A stretch of DNA of 64,000 nucleotides from MWCO01 sp964488865 (GCA_964488865.1 CAZAWR010000007.1:1-64000); one strand, 5' to 3'; shown: positions 8,265 through 17,118, numbered from the stretch's first letter. Notes: generated by a model from the letters alone, not told the origin. Numbers and translations: made by a program.

Positions 8265-9547
8265 TCCCCGACCATGTCGCGAGCCACAGCCGCGTAAGGG
8301 CCGCTCGGGAACTGCTTCAGATACGCTTCGGCTGCTCGTCGTGCCGCCTCCTGGTTGCCGCTTCGCTTCCACGCTACCATGCGTCGCCCTTGCGCCTCAG
8401 GGGCAAACGACCCGCCGGGGGCCTCCGAAAGGTACCGGTCGTACCAGGGAATCGCGGACGCCGGGCTCCCGCCGTCATCGCTCATCCTTCCCAGAAGAAA
8501 CGCGGCCGACGCAGCCCGTGCCGAGCCCGCGAAACGACCCCGCACGGCCAGCAGCGCGCGTCGTGCATCGGCCCCTCGGCCGGTGACCCGCGCCGCATCC
8601 GCAAAGGCCCAGAGATCTCCGAGGTCCGCCCCCTGGAGCACCGCATCGACCCCCCGCGCGTCAGCCTCCTGCACGATCCTGGCGAACTGACCCCGCGCCG
8701 CCAGCGCAGACCACGTCTCCGGAGCCTTCGCAACCGGCTCGGAAGACGCAACCGCTCCCACAGGTTCCCTGACCGCGGTCGCAGCGGCCACCGCGCTCGG
8801 TGCGGAAGGCGGTGGCTCGCCCAGGGAAACGGTCGAACCAGGAAGAGCTTCGGGGGCAACCTGGTCAGACGGGCCCGTCGAAGCGGAAGGAACCGCCTCG
8901 GGCGCTGGCGGCGCCTTGTGCCGCGGGTCCCGCACGAGAAAGTGCTGCTCACCGCTCAGCTCCACCCCTTGGTCGATTCCCGGTCCCTGCACCAGGACGG
9001 CACCCCGACGCATTTTGACCTCGAACGTCCCCGTCGCGGCATCCCATCCGACCGTGAACGCCGTACCCCGAACGGTGACCGAGTACGGCCCCGAGACCAC
9101 CCGCCACGAAGCCTCCGGGTGAGGCTCGATCTCCAGGTGCGCGGTCCCTGCTTCGAGCACCAGCGTCGCCCCCTTGGGCGTGGTCTGGGCGATCCGGGCG
9201 CGCGACGACGGTTCGAGCGTGATCCGGCTGCCTTCGGCGAACCGAAGGACCACGGGCTCCGTTCCCAGGGGTGCGAGGTACGTCCCGGGATCTCCGCTCG
9301 CTTCACCCACGACCGTGTAGGCAAGCGTCGCAGGGCTCTCCGGGCGCAGCGCCACCCAGCCGAATACCGCCAGGACCAGGAGCGCCACGGCAAACGCTGC
9401 CATGCGAGGCCGCGAAAACACCGCCGGTCTCGCGCCGAGCCGATCCACGAGTCGCTGTCGGGCTCTGGCCTGCGCCCCGGGGGGAAGGGGCGCATCGACG
9501 CAACGTCGGACGAGGTCACCGGCCACACGGGACGAGGGAGGAGTCAT
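8261..9547 (-). CDS. FecR-domain membrane protein with C-terminal TPR region
   Basis: 428 residues. A short cytoplasmic N-terminus (about 45 residues, RARQRLVDRLG) precedes one membrane helix at about 49-67. A FecR-like periplasmic domain follows (residues about 85-205: VLRFAEGSRITLEPSSRARI, VVSGPYSVTVRGTAFTVGWD, FEVKMRRGAVLVQG). Then come a Pro/Ser/Ala linker and a TPR/BamD-like C-terminus (residues about 290-428). FecR proteins relay periplasmic signals to their cognate ECF sigma factor. Its ATG overlaps the sigma factor stop in ATGA (9547-9544), so it is the likely regulator of that sigma factor. A fused TPR tail is unusual next to classical FecR and suggests that protein-protein contact is sensed. 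Confidence 0.8.
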   Translation of the reverse strand: MTPPSSRVAGDLVRRCVDAPLPPGAQARARQRLVDRLGARPAVFSRPRMAAFAVALLVLAVFGWVALRPESPATLAYTVVGEASGDPGTYLAPLGTEPVVLRFAEGSRITLEPSSRARIAQTTPKGATLVLEAGTAHLEIEPHPEASWRVVSGPYSVTVRGTAFTVGWDAATGTFEVKMRRGAVLVQGPGIDQGVELSGEQHFLVRDPRHKAPPAPEAVPSASTGPSDQVAPEALPGSTVSLGEPPPSAPSAVAAATAVREPVGAVASSEPVAKAPETWSALAARGQFARIVQEADARGVDAVLQGADLGDLWAFADAARVTGRGADARRALLAVRGRFAGSARAASAAFLLGRMSDDGGSPASAIPWYDRYLSEAPGGSFAPEAQGRRMVAWKRSGNQEAARRAAEAYLKQFPSGPYAAVARDMVGD

Positions 9548-10176
9548 GCGGACCTCCGCGCCAGGTCAATCAGTTCACGCAACGTGGGGTCCGCTTGGGC
9601 GATGGCCTCGAATCGCGACTCCGCGCGCGAAAGCCGCCGCTTGATCGTCGCGAGCGAACAGCCGCAAGCGTGCGCCGTTTCCGACAGCTCGTAGCCCTCC
9701 ACGTGACGCAGTACGAACGCAAGACGCGCTTCGGTCCCAAGCCGGTCGAGCGCGTCGTACACGTGGCGTACGCCCTCCACCAGGGCAGCATCCAACGGCC
9801 CCGCAATGGGCACGGAGACCGCCTCCTCCAGCCCCACGAAGCGTCGGACAGCGCGCTTGCGAAGCTCGTTGCGGGCGGTGCGCACGGCCACGCTCACCAC
9901 GAAGGAACGAAGCGCCAAGGGGTCCCTGAGCGTTCCGACCCTGCGTATGATCGTCAAGAACGTGTCCTGGGCCAGGTCGTCCAGGTCCACCGCGTTGCCC
10001 AGGGTGCGGGCAAGCGTCCGCCTCACCAGCCCCACGTACCGATCGAACAGCTCAGCGACAGCTTTGGGTTGTTCGTCGGCCACGGCGCGGATGAACGCCT
10101 CTTCTGCACCGGCCGGGTCCGACGCGGGCGGGTCGCTCGCTGGGCGCGGCCATGGTGCAGGGCGTGAGGGGCGCAT
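9544..10176 (-). CDS. ECF-type RNA polymerase sigma factor
   Basis: A 210-residue sigma-70 family protein with region 2 (AVAELFDRYVGLVRRTLARTL, DLDDLAQDTFLTIIRRV) and region 4 (LGTEARLAFVLRHVEGYELS followed by CGCSLATIKRRLSRAE). It is the first gene of the operon that continues with FecR/TPR, barrel and Stig1-like genes, so it probably transcribes its own operon and perhaps other surface genes. ATG at 10176 is preferred. GTG at 10215 would add 13 residues but starts inside a tandem repeat. Neither has a convincing ribosome site. No promoter was identified by eye. It lies head-to-head with the PPC lipoprotein gene at 10422. Confidence 0.85.
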   Translation of the reverse strand: MRPSRPAPWPRPASDPPASDPAGAEEAFIRAVADEQPKAVAELFDRYVGLVRRTLARTLGNAVDLDDLAQDTFLTIIRRVGTLRDPLALRSFVVSVAVRTARNELRKRAVRRFVGLEEAVSVPIAGPLDAALVEGVRHVYDALDRLGTEARLAFVLRHVEGYELSETAHACGCSLATIKRRLSRAESRFEAIAQADPTLRELIDLARRSA

Positions 10177-10208
10177 ACGAGGAGGCAGTGTACCAGGCTG
10201 CCTGGCGA

Positions 10209-10273
10209 AGCTCACGGATCCAGCTCACGGATCCAGCTCACGGATCCAGCTCACGGATCCAGCTCACGGATCC
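10209..10273. repeat. 13-bp minisatellite, five perfect copies
   Basis: AGCTCACGGATCC is repeated five times without a mismatch between two divergent genes, 32 bases upstream of the sigma factor ATG. Perfect copies imply recent expansion. A change in copy number would alter spacing by a number not divisible by three and would shift any N-terminal extension starting inside it. It could therefore affect expression of the sigma operon. That effect is inferred, not seen. Confidence 0.85.
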
Positions 10274-10365
10274 GATGAGAGGGGCGATGCGTCCGAGTCA
10301 GGCATTTCGCCACGCCCGGCACGTCCACCCGCACAGGAATCGTCCGCTGACCGTGCGATCTTGCC

Positions 10366-10394
10366 TTGACTTCCCGTGGTTGCCGCGCTGGGAT
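10366..10394 (+). promoter_or_regulatory. Weak sigma-70-like promoter candidate for the 10422 lipoprotein
   Basis: TTGACT at 10366-10371, a 17-base spacer and TGGGAT at 10389-10394 resemble -35 and -10 boxes. The -10 is poor. It lies 28 bases before the start codon. A similar TTGACTTCC start occurs before the gene at 26938. Confidence 0.25.
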
Positions 10395-10421
10395 GTCGTG
10401 TTGCTCGGGAGGTATCTAAAT

Positions 10422-12533
10422 ATGCGCGACTTCAGGCTACTCAGTTGCTTCACCCGTTCCGTTCGCCTGGCCTCTACCGTCCTCCTTGCCGCCACCGTGG
10501 CAGCTGGTGTGGGAGCCTGTTCCAGCACGGACGAGGGTTCGGGAAACAGCGATTGGGAGGACTACGGGATCGAAGGCCTCTTTGGTGAGGACGGCGCACC
10601 CCTGGGCAAGGCAGACAGTGCGAACGTGCAGGGCCCGTTGGTGAACACCAACACCACGGCCACGCAGGTCTGGTCCGCGCGCAAGGCGTGGGAGGACAAG
10701 GACCCCGCCGCGGGTATCGCCTGGGCCGCGAACAGCGGCTTGAGCTGGGATCAGAAGTACTCCGCGTGGATCGATTCGATGGAGCGCACCCCGAGCGCCT
10801 CGTACTTCGAGACCTTCACGCTGACCACGCCTTGGGGCAAGAGCCTGCCCGCGCCGAAGCTCGAATGCGCGGAGCTGGCAATGTTCCTGCGGATCACCTT
10901 CGCCGCCTGGTACGAGTTGCCGTTCTTCCTGACCGCCACCGACGGGTCCGACCGTATCTACTTCGGCCACTTCGGGGCGCGCACCACCACGAGCAAGTAC
11001 AAGAACACGCCGAACTACGCCCAGGCGTACAAGGATCACTCGAGCCTGACCGCGGCGCAGTACCAGACCACCTGGCCGTCGGACGCCTCGCTCCGTTCCA
11101 AGGGCTTGTACGGCGGCCAGGACGAGATGGACTTCCTGTTCCCCGGGGCCAAGGCGGGCGCCTACTTCGACGAGATCTTCCTCAACAAGCGCGTCGGCCA
11201 CTTCATGCTGCTGGCTTTGTCCTACTTCGGGTCGATGCACCTCGCGAGCACGCGCAATACCTACAACCTCAAGCCCGAGTCCATCCAGCCCGGCGATGTG
11301 CTGATCGAGCGCTGGCAGCGCAAAGGCATCGGTCACACCCTCGTCGTCAAGGAAGTGATTCCGCTGGAGCTCGGCAAGCTCGAGGCCAACCTCGTATCCG
11401 GGTCCATGCCGCGTCGCCAGCCCAAGTGGGAGACCGCGGTCGCCTCGAAGAGCTACTTCACGAACAACTACTGTGGTGGGGAGGGGACGAACTCCGACGG
11501 GGACTCGTATGCGTCGCTGGGCGGCGGCATCAAGCGCTGGCGTGTGGTCAAGAACATCAACGGGTACTGGACGAACACGTGGATGAAGTCGGACGAGGCT
11601 TCGTGGATCTCCGACACGAACACCCAGGCGATTGCGAGCCGCCCTGGCCAGTTCGAGACGCTTCTGGGCGAGACGGACCCCGCGGCTCTGCGCGACGCCC
11701 TGATCGCGATGATCAACGACAACCGCAACCACCTGCGCAACTACCCCGCGTCCTGCTCCGCGCGCATCCGTCGTGAGGAAGCCTTCACGAAGCTCTACGC
11801 GCTGATGGAAGAGAAGTTCAGCATGAGCAAGGCGCAGGTCGATGCCGAGTACCGCATCCTCGAGGACTACGTCTTGGCCGAACTCCAGTACGACAAGTCC
11901 AAGACTTGCTGCTGGAACTCGTCGACGAACCTGATGCACCAGATCGCGATGGACTACAACCAGTCGCTGATGGCGACGCAGTGCGTGGAGCCGGTCGTGT
12001 TCAAGTGGAACAACGGCTACGACGTGTTCGCGCAGTACGCGGAGCAGACCGGTCGGGCTGCCATGTGGAAGCCCTGGTCCGCGGACGAGACGTGCCCGCA
12101 GGAGACTGTGCAGGTGGACACGGAGGCGGAGCACGTGTGGGTGCCTTTCTGTAGCCTCGAACAGGGAGCAGGCGGCGGGGGTGGCGGTGACGGCGCGTGC
12201 ACGGACGACGGCTTCGAGCCGAACGATTCGGAGGCCCAGGCCCACACCCTGACGGCTGGTAACTACCCGGGACTGGCGATCTGCAGCGGCAACGACGACT
12301 ACTACAAGGTCGTGGTGCCGTCGGGCGGCAGCCTCTCCGCGAAGGTCGTGTTCGACTCTGCCCAGGGGGATCTCGACATGGCGATGACGCGCGACGGGCA
12401 GAACGTGAGCACGAGCGAGGGGACGGGCGGCCAGGAGCAGGTCTCCGCCACGGGTGCGGGGACGTACATCGTGCGCGTCTACGGGTACAGCGGGGCCGCC
12501 GCAGCCTATTCGATGACCATCATGGTCAACTAG
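10422..12533 (+). CDS. Lipoprotein: putative papain-like Cys/His domain plus PPC domain
   Basis: A 703-residue lipoprotein (lipobox VGAC, Cys33). After an acidic linker comes GKADS (residues 62-66), a motif shared with two other lipoproteins here. The central region has Cys149 in LECAELAMFL and His305 in GIGHTLVVKEV, preceded by IQPGDVLIERW. This is the layout of NlpC/P60- or papain-like folds, so a cysteine hydrolase is possible but unproven. Residues about 590-703 are a PPC domain (DDGFEPNDSEAQA ... YIVRVYGYSG), usually found at the C-termini of secreted peptidases. ATG at 10422 follows CGGGAGG at 10406-10412. The stop TAG is the first three bases of the dispersed repeat at 12531. Confidence 0.7.
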   Translation: MRDFRLLSCFTRSVRLASTVLLAATVAAGVGACSSTDEGSGNSDWEDYGIEGLFGEDGAPLGKADSANVQGPLVNTNTTATQVWSARKAWEDKDPAAGIAWAANSGLSWDQKYSAWIDSMERTPSASYFETFTLTTPWGKSLPAPKLECAELAMFLRITFAAWYELPFFLTATDGSDRIYFGHFGARTTTSKYKNTPNYAQAYKDHSSLTAAQYQTTWPSDASLRSKGLYGGQDEMDFLFPGAKAGAYFDEIFLNKRVGHFMLLALSYFGSMHLASTRNTYNLKPESIQPGDVLIERWQRKGIGHTLVVKEVIPLELGKLEANLVSGSMPRRQPKWETAVASKSYFTNNYCGGEGTNSDGDSYASLGGGIKRWRVVKNINGYWTNTWMKSDEASWISDTNTQAIASRPGQFETLLGETDPAALRDALIAMINDNRNHLRNYPASCSARIRREEAFTKLYALMEEKFSMSKAQVDAEYRILEDYVLAELQYDKSKTCCWNSSTNLMHQIAMDYNQSLMATQCVEPVVFKWNNGYDVFAQYAEQTGRAAMWKPWSADETCPQETVQVDTEAEHVWVPFCSLEQGAGGGGGGDGACTDDGFEPNDSEAQAHTLTAGNYPGLAICSGNDDYYKVVVPSGGSLSAKVVFDSAQGDLDMAMTRDGQNVSTSEGTGGQEQVSATGAGTYIVRVYGYSGAAAAYSMTIMVN

Positions 12534-12700
12534 ACCCAAATCAAGCGCTCCGCGCTGCTTTGGGTCTAGGTTTTTCCAAGGGGGCTTTCGCTAAGCCCCC
12601 TCGCCGCGCTCACCGCGGTTCACCCAAAAACGCCTCGCCTTCGGCTCGGATAGTCCCAAACTCAAGCACGTTCTTCGAACAGTGCTTGATTTGGGACTAG
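12531..12700. repeat. Structured dispersed repeat, copy A (three hairpins)
   Basis: Copy A starts exactly at the TAG stop of the preceding gene. Hairpin 1 pairs TAGACCCAAA with TTTGGGTCTA. Hairpin 2 pairs AGGGGGCTT with AAGCCCCCT around a TCGCT loop. Hairpin 3 pairs AGTCCCAAACTCAAGCAC with GTGCTTGATTTGGGACT, one base bulged on each arm, and closes with GTTC-TTC-GAAC. A second copy is at 48131-48294. The element could serve as a terminator or mRNA 3' end, or be a small non-autonomous mobile element. Bases 12701-12985 beyond it hold only a weak GGGAACCG/CGGTTCCC pair and no gene. Confidence 0.85.
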
Positions 12701-12985
12701 ACAGGATTACACAGAGCCGAAGCCAAGCTGGTGAATGCGGAGCTGGCAGCAGGGAACCGAAGAACGCCTCCGTTGAGAATTCCCGGTTCCCGGTCCCCTG
12801 GACACCAGATTGGCCGTTGGCGCGCCGTCAACGTGAGCCTGCTTGGCGCGGGCTTCGGCCTCGTCGAGTCCCCCCTCTCGCCCCCTTCCTCCCAACTTCG
12901 GCATCGCATTGCATGACGAAAGCTCGTTCAGGCGGTAAGATCCGTCCGTAGACCTTTTCATCTCGCTTTTTCACGAGGCACTTCG

Positions 12986-15109
12986 ATGGCCAGACACAGG
13001 TTCGCCAAGCTTCTTCTTGTTCCCCTCCTCTGCCTTGCATCGGCAGCGGGAGGCTGTGGCTCGGACGACGACGGGGGGAGCCCGCCCCAGATTTCGCCCC
13101 TGAGTGACAAGACGGCCTTCGTGGACCAGGAGTTCACGCTAGAGGTCAGCGCCACGGACAAGGATGGGGACCCGCTCAAGTTCGGGTTCAAGTCGACCAT
13201 CGCGGACATCGGCACTCGCGCCGACCTGCGTCAGGCTGGCAACATGGCTGTCTTCCGGTGGACGCCCATCGCCTCCGACGTGGGGGTCCACTCCTTCGAC
13301 TTCACCGTGTCCGACGGCAAGAACACGGCGAAGGAGACCATCACGATCGAGGTGACGATCCAGGCGGGGTCGAGCAACGCACCGATTTTCCGCAAGCCCC
13401 TCGGCACGGGAACCACCCTCGACCTCACGCAGAAGAAGTGCATCGACGTGGATGTACTGGTGGAGGACTCGGACTCCCCGGGCGTGTCCATCAGCCAGGA
13501 GGATCCGGTCATCGCGGGCGCCACGCTTGATCAGCGTGACGGCCTCAGCGGGGTGTGGAACTGGTGTCCTTCGAAGGAGCAAATCAGCGAGGGCGACCGC
13601 TACGCGCTCAAGCTCATGGCCGACGATGGCGACAACCAGCCCACCACAAAGAATTTCTTGGTCGTGCTTCGCAAGGCGCAGAAAGCGGATTGCCCTGGGG
13701 ACGCGCCCGTCGTGGCGCACACGCCCGAGGGAAGTGTCAGCTCCATGATCGGGCTCACGATCGACGCGCGTGTGACCGACGATCAGGGCATCAAGTACGA
13801 GCCGCTGGTCTACTACTCGTTCGAGCAGCCGTCGGACCCGCCCGACCTGGCGCAGATGACCCAGGTCACGATGATGGCCATGGACGGCGACATGAAGGAC
13901 GGCCAATGGGCTGCCGATGTGCCGAACCCGGTGGCAGGGAAGCCGGAGGGCACGGTCGGCGATGTGTACTACGTGATCGTCGCGCAGGACAACGACGACA
14001 AGGACGGCGACTGCGACCATCTCACGCAGAGTCCCGAAACGGGTACCCACCACGTCCGGGTCACGAACCCGGGGGGTTCGGGGGGCCTGGGTCTCTGCAA
14101 GCCGTGCACGGCCGACGTGCAATGCGGGGCAGAGGGGGATCTGTGTGCGATCCTCGGGACCGCGGGCAAGACGTACTGCTTCCGCTCGTGCACGGGCGAC
14201 GGCGACTGTCCGGGAGATTACTCTTGTTCGGCTCCGCTGACGTCGGTCGACGGGGTCAGCGCGCGCCAGTGCATTCCGAAGTCCGGAGCGTGCGAGGGCG
14301 GCGGCGGGGGGACGTGCGAAGACGATTCCTGGGAGCCCAACGACACCATCGCGGAAGCGGCCGAGAAGGTTGGGCTCTCGACCGGGGACACCACGGGTCT
14401 CGTCAGTTGCCCCGGCTCGGTCAGCGCGGACGAAGACTGGTATCCGATCGACACCACGCAGCCCGGAACCCTCTCCGTCATGCTCGACGGCGGGGACGCC
14501 TCCGACCTCGACCTCGCCATCCTCGACGGCGCGGGCACGGTGCTTGGTAAGTCCGAGGGTCTCGAATCCTTCGAGTTCGTCGAGTCGTGCCAGCCTGCCG
14601 GGACGTACTACGTCCGCGTCTACAGTTGGCAGAACAACCAGAACACCTACGCGCTGATGTACGATTTCGCCTCTGGGGCGTGCACCACTTGCTCCGACGA
14701 CGAGAGCGAGCCTGACGATAACGCGGGCCAGGCGCGTGTCGTGGACATCGGGGCCGACGCGTTCAAGTCCGACACCAACGCCATCTGCTCGTGGAACGAG
14801 GATTGGTACGCCGTCTACCTGTTCGCGAACGAGACGCTCTATGCCTCGCTCGCCTTCGATCAGGCCAGCTCGAAAGAAGATCTCGACATCATCCTGTACA
14901 AGGGAACGACCAACCTCACGCCCTGCAACGAGACCACGTCCACAGGGTGCGATCAGGAGAACGGGCAGAGCTGGACCTCGAACGAAAATCTGACCTGGCA
15001 GATCACGGAAGGCGCCCTCTACTACGTCGTGGTGCGCGGGTTCGACGGCGCCGAGAACCTGTACGACATCTGCATCGGTCTCGAACAGGCTCACTGCCCG
15101 AAGCTATGA
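12986..15109 (+). CDS. Lipoprotein with cadherin/Ig-like N-domains, Cys-rich segment and two PPC domains
   Basis: A 707-residue lipoprotein (lipobox AAGGC, Cys24). Residues about 30-125 form an Ig/cadherin-like domain (VDQEFTLEVSATDKDGDPL ... GVHSFDFTVSDGKNTAKET), followed by further beta-rich domains. A short Cys-rich segment (CKPCTADVQCGAEGDLC ... CTGDGDCPGDYSC) resembles those in other myxobacterial secreted proteins. Two PPC domains follow (EDDSWEPNDTIAEAAEK and DDESEPDDNAGQARVVD). It lacks a recognisable catalytic domain, so adhesion or binding is more likely than hydrolysis. CGAGG at 12974-12978 precedes the ATG. It overlaps or abuts the metalloprotease gene downstream, so the two are probably co-transcribed. 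Confidence 0.75.
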   Translation: MARHRFAKLLLVPLLCLASAAGGCGSDDDGGSPPQISPLSDKTAFVDQEFTLEVSATDKDGDPLKFGFKSTIADIGTRADLRQAGNMAVFRWTPIASDVGVHSFDFTVSDGKNTAKETITIEVTIQAGSSNAPIFRKPLGTGTTLDLTQKKCIDVDVLVEDSDSPGVSISQEDPVIAGATLDQRDGLSGVWNWCPSKEQISEGDRYALKLMADDGDNQPTTKNFLVVLRKAQKADCPGDAPVVAHTPEGSVSSMIGLTIDARVTDDQGIKYEPLVYYSFEQPSDPPDLAQMTQVTMMAMDGDMKDGQWAADVPNPVAGKPEGTVGDVYYVIVAQDNDDKDGDCDHLTQSPETGTHHVRVTNPGGSGGLGLCKPCTADVQCGAEGDLCAILGTAGKTYCFRSCTGDGDCPGDYSCSAPLTSVDGVSARQCIPKSGACEGGGGGTCEDDSWEPNDTIAEAAEKVGLSTGDTTGLVSCPGSVSADEDWYPIDTTQPGTLSVMLDGGDASDLDLAILDGAGTVLGKSEGLESFEFVESCQPAGTYYVRVYSWQNNQNTYALMYDFASGACTTCSDDESEPDDNAGQARVVDIGADAFKSDTNAICSWNEDWYAVYLFANETLYASLAFDQASSKEDLDIILYKGTTNLTPCNETTSTGCDQENGQSWTSNENLTWQITEGALYYVVVRGFDGAENLYDICIGLEQAHCPKL

Positions 15110-15123
15110 GGTGCGGAGGTTTC

Positions 15124-17118
15124 ATGCGTCGCTTGCTGCTCGTTGCCCTGGTCGCGTTCACGGCATGCTCCTCCGATCCCGAGGGGAAGGATCCGACCGG
15201 CAACACGAATCCCGTCCAGCCCCAGGACCTCGGGATCCAGTCCGTCCAGCCCCCGTTGATGCTGCCGGGTACGCGTGTGGTCATCCAGGGCAAGTCCTAC
15301 GTCCCGCCCAACGTAGGCCCGTCACGGCTGGTCTTGCGCGGTAGCTTCAACGGCTCCCAGGCGGAGGTCACCCTCGCCGCGGCCTACGTGTCCGAAACGG
15401 AATTGGAAGCGTCGTGGCGCGGGGGACTCGAGTCCGGGCTGCAGAGCGCGGAAGGGGTCTTCGAGGGAACCGCCGTGGTGGCAACGGACCAGGACGACGG
15501 CAAGACGCATGTCTCGCCTTCCCTGCCGGTCCGGCTGAACATCGCCCCATCGTCTGCGCCCGAGGTTCATGACATTGCGCAGGGGGTGATCTTCGTCAAC
15601 GATCGAATCGCGGTCCGCGGGGACGGTTTCCTGCTCGGGGGTGAGGAGGGCGACACGGTGGCGGTTCTCGAGGGCTGTTTCCGGAGGGAGGGACAGAGTA
15701 CGTGCGAGCCGGTTGGGGTTGCACAGATTGCCGCGCTCCCCGTGAAGGCCAACGACCGCACCCAGGTCGCGTTCCCCTTCGCACCCAGCATTGCGGGAAT
15801 CCACCCCGGGACTTTCGAAGGCACGGTGTTGATCCGCAACCGGCACGGGCTCGCCGCGGATTCCACCACACTCGAGACTGATTCGCTTCCCGTCCAGCTC
15901 GACATGACGAGCACCACCATCTTTGGTCTGAACCCCAAGATCGCGAGTCTCGGACAGTACGTCAACGTCGAGGGCGGTGGCTTCGTGGGAGTTCCCCCCG
16001 GCGGGTCTGACCCGGGGCTCGCCGTGACCACCCTCACGCTTTCGGGCGGCTTCACGCCGTCCGGCGCGCCGGAGGGCATCCCTGTCAACGTCACCCTCGT
16101 CCCCGAGTTCGTGAATGGCAATCTCGTGCGCTATGTCCTGAGCGAGGAAGACGAGCTCGGAACGAGCCTCGACTTGCGGAAGTCCTCAGGGGAATTCAGC
16201 GGTACCATCCGCCCCATCATTCAGTACCAGCAGGACTCGGTCGACGGCGCCTCGCACGCCACCAGCTTCCGTGTCGAGCAGGTCAAGCAGGTAGTGTGGG
16301 TGAACTTCGTGGCTTCCTATGTGGGAAGCCTCCGGCACTTCGGGTTGCGCGCTGTCGACCCTCTGATTCGCGAGCGCGTGTTCGAGATAGCGGCCCGCGA
16401 CTACGCGGGAACCAACATGGAGTTCCGCGCTGAGAAACCCACCGACTTCGCCTTGTTCGCCCAGGTCGACCTCAGCGGTCAGGACCCCAACGGCTATGGC
16501 TTGCTCGGCTACGACAACAGCCCTGGCAAGGATGTGGACAACATCCGCCTTTACGACAAGATCGGCGGCGTCAACGCCGCCACCCAAGAGGACGGCTATC
16601 CGGGCTTTGGCGGCGTGTTCGTAGAGTCCTTCTTCGGGTTCAGCGAGCACCCGGGAGAGCTGGCAAAGAAGCTCGAGGGCGCCAACCCCTTCTTCGACGC
16701 CATCTTCGATCCCTTCCGTCCTGACATTGGAGGACGTCCGGTCGAGGCCTCGGACCTGTCGGAGCTCAGCATCCCCAAGCTCACCTCCGGCGATGAGTGT
16801 CCGGCCGTCGACAAGTCCGACAGAGGGATGCAGATTGCCTGCGCAGTGTGGGTCCTTGGGTCCATGATCGGATCGACGATGACCCACGAGGTCGGCCACT
16901 CGCTGGGCTTGGCCGATCCCTACGGCAGTGAGTTCCACAACCTGGGTGATGGCCACAACCGGTTGATGGACAGTGGACAGTTCAGGCCTTTCCTCGAGCG
17001 CTCGGAGATGCTGGGGTACGGGCCCGCCGTGTTCTGCGAGGAGGACTTCGTATACCTCAAGCAGACGTTGCCCCATCCGGATCCCGACCCCACGAGCGGG
17101 CGCCCCGCCTGCTGGTAG
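15124..17118 (+). CDS. Metzincin-type zinc protease lipoprotein with IPT/TIG-like domains
   Basis: A 664-residue lipoprotein (lipobox FTAC, Cys15). The first 400 residues hold IPT/TIG-like beta domains, for example the one starting IQSVQPPLMLPGTRVVIQGK. The catalytic site is H588-E589-x-x-H592-x-x-G595-x-x-D598 (HEVGHSLGLAD), with a probable Met-turn at RLMDSG shortly after. This is a metzincin signature with Asp as third zinc ligand. The protease would be anchored in the envelope and exposed. ATG at 15124 is preferred because GGAGG at 15115-15119 sits just upstream. ATG at 15106, overlapping the previous stop in ATGA, would add MRCGGF before the signal peptide. Its substrate is unknown. Confidence 0.8.
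   Translation: MRRLLLVALVAFTACSSDPEGKDPTGNTNPVQPQDLGIQSVQPPLMLPGTRVVIQGKSYVPPNVGPSRLVLRGSFNGSQAEVTLAAAYVSETELEASWRGGLESGLQSAEGVFEGTAVVATDQDDGKTHVSPSLPVRLNIAPSSAPEVHDIAQGVIFVNDRIAVRGDGFLLGGEEGDTVAVLEGCFRREGQSTCEPVGVAQIAALPVKANDRTQVAFPFAPSIAGIHPGTFEGTVLIRNRHGLAADSTTLETDSLPVQLDMTSTTIFGLNPKIASLGQYVNVEGGGFVGVPPGGSDPGLAVTTLTLSGGFTPSGAPEGIPVNVTLVPEFVNGNLVRYVLSEEDELGTSLDLRKSSGEFSGTIRPIIQYQQDSVDGASHATSFRVEQVKQVVWVNFVASYVGSLRHFGLRAVDPLIRERVFEIAARDYAGTNMEFRAEKPTDFALFAQVDLSGQDPNGYGLLGYDNSPGKDVDNIRLYDKIGGVNAATQEDGYPGFGGVFVESFFGFSEHPGELAKKLEGANPFFDAIFDPFRPDIGGRPVEASDLSELSIPKLTSGDECPAVDKSDRGMQIACAVWVLGSMIGSTMTHEVGHSLGLADPYGSEFHNLGDGHNRLMDSGQFRPFLERSEMLGYGPAVFCEEDFVYLKQTLPHPDPDPTSGRPACW

Noticed and set aside
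10209..10273. Tandem 13-mers as a CRISPR array
   Set aside because: Units are contiguous, with no spacers, and no cas gene is nearby.
10437..12539. 700-residue minus-strand frame opposite the 10422 lipoprotein
   Set aside because: It is a shadow of the high-GC coding strand, with His/Arg/Val-rich composition and no domain.
13139..15094. 651-residue minus-strand frame
   Set aside because: It is antisense shadow of the cadherin/PPC lipoprotein; composition is not protein-like.
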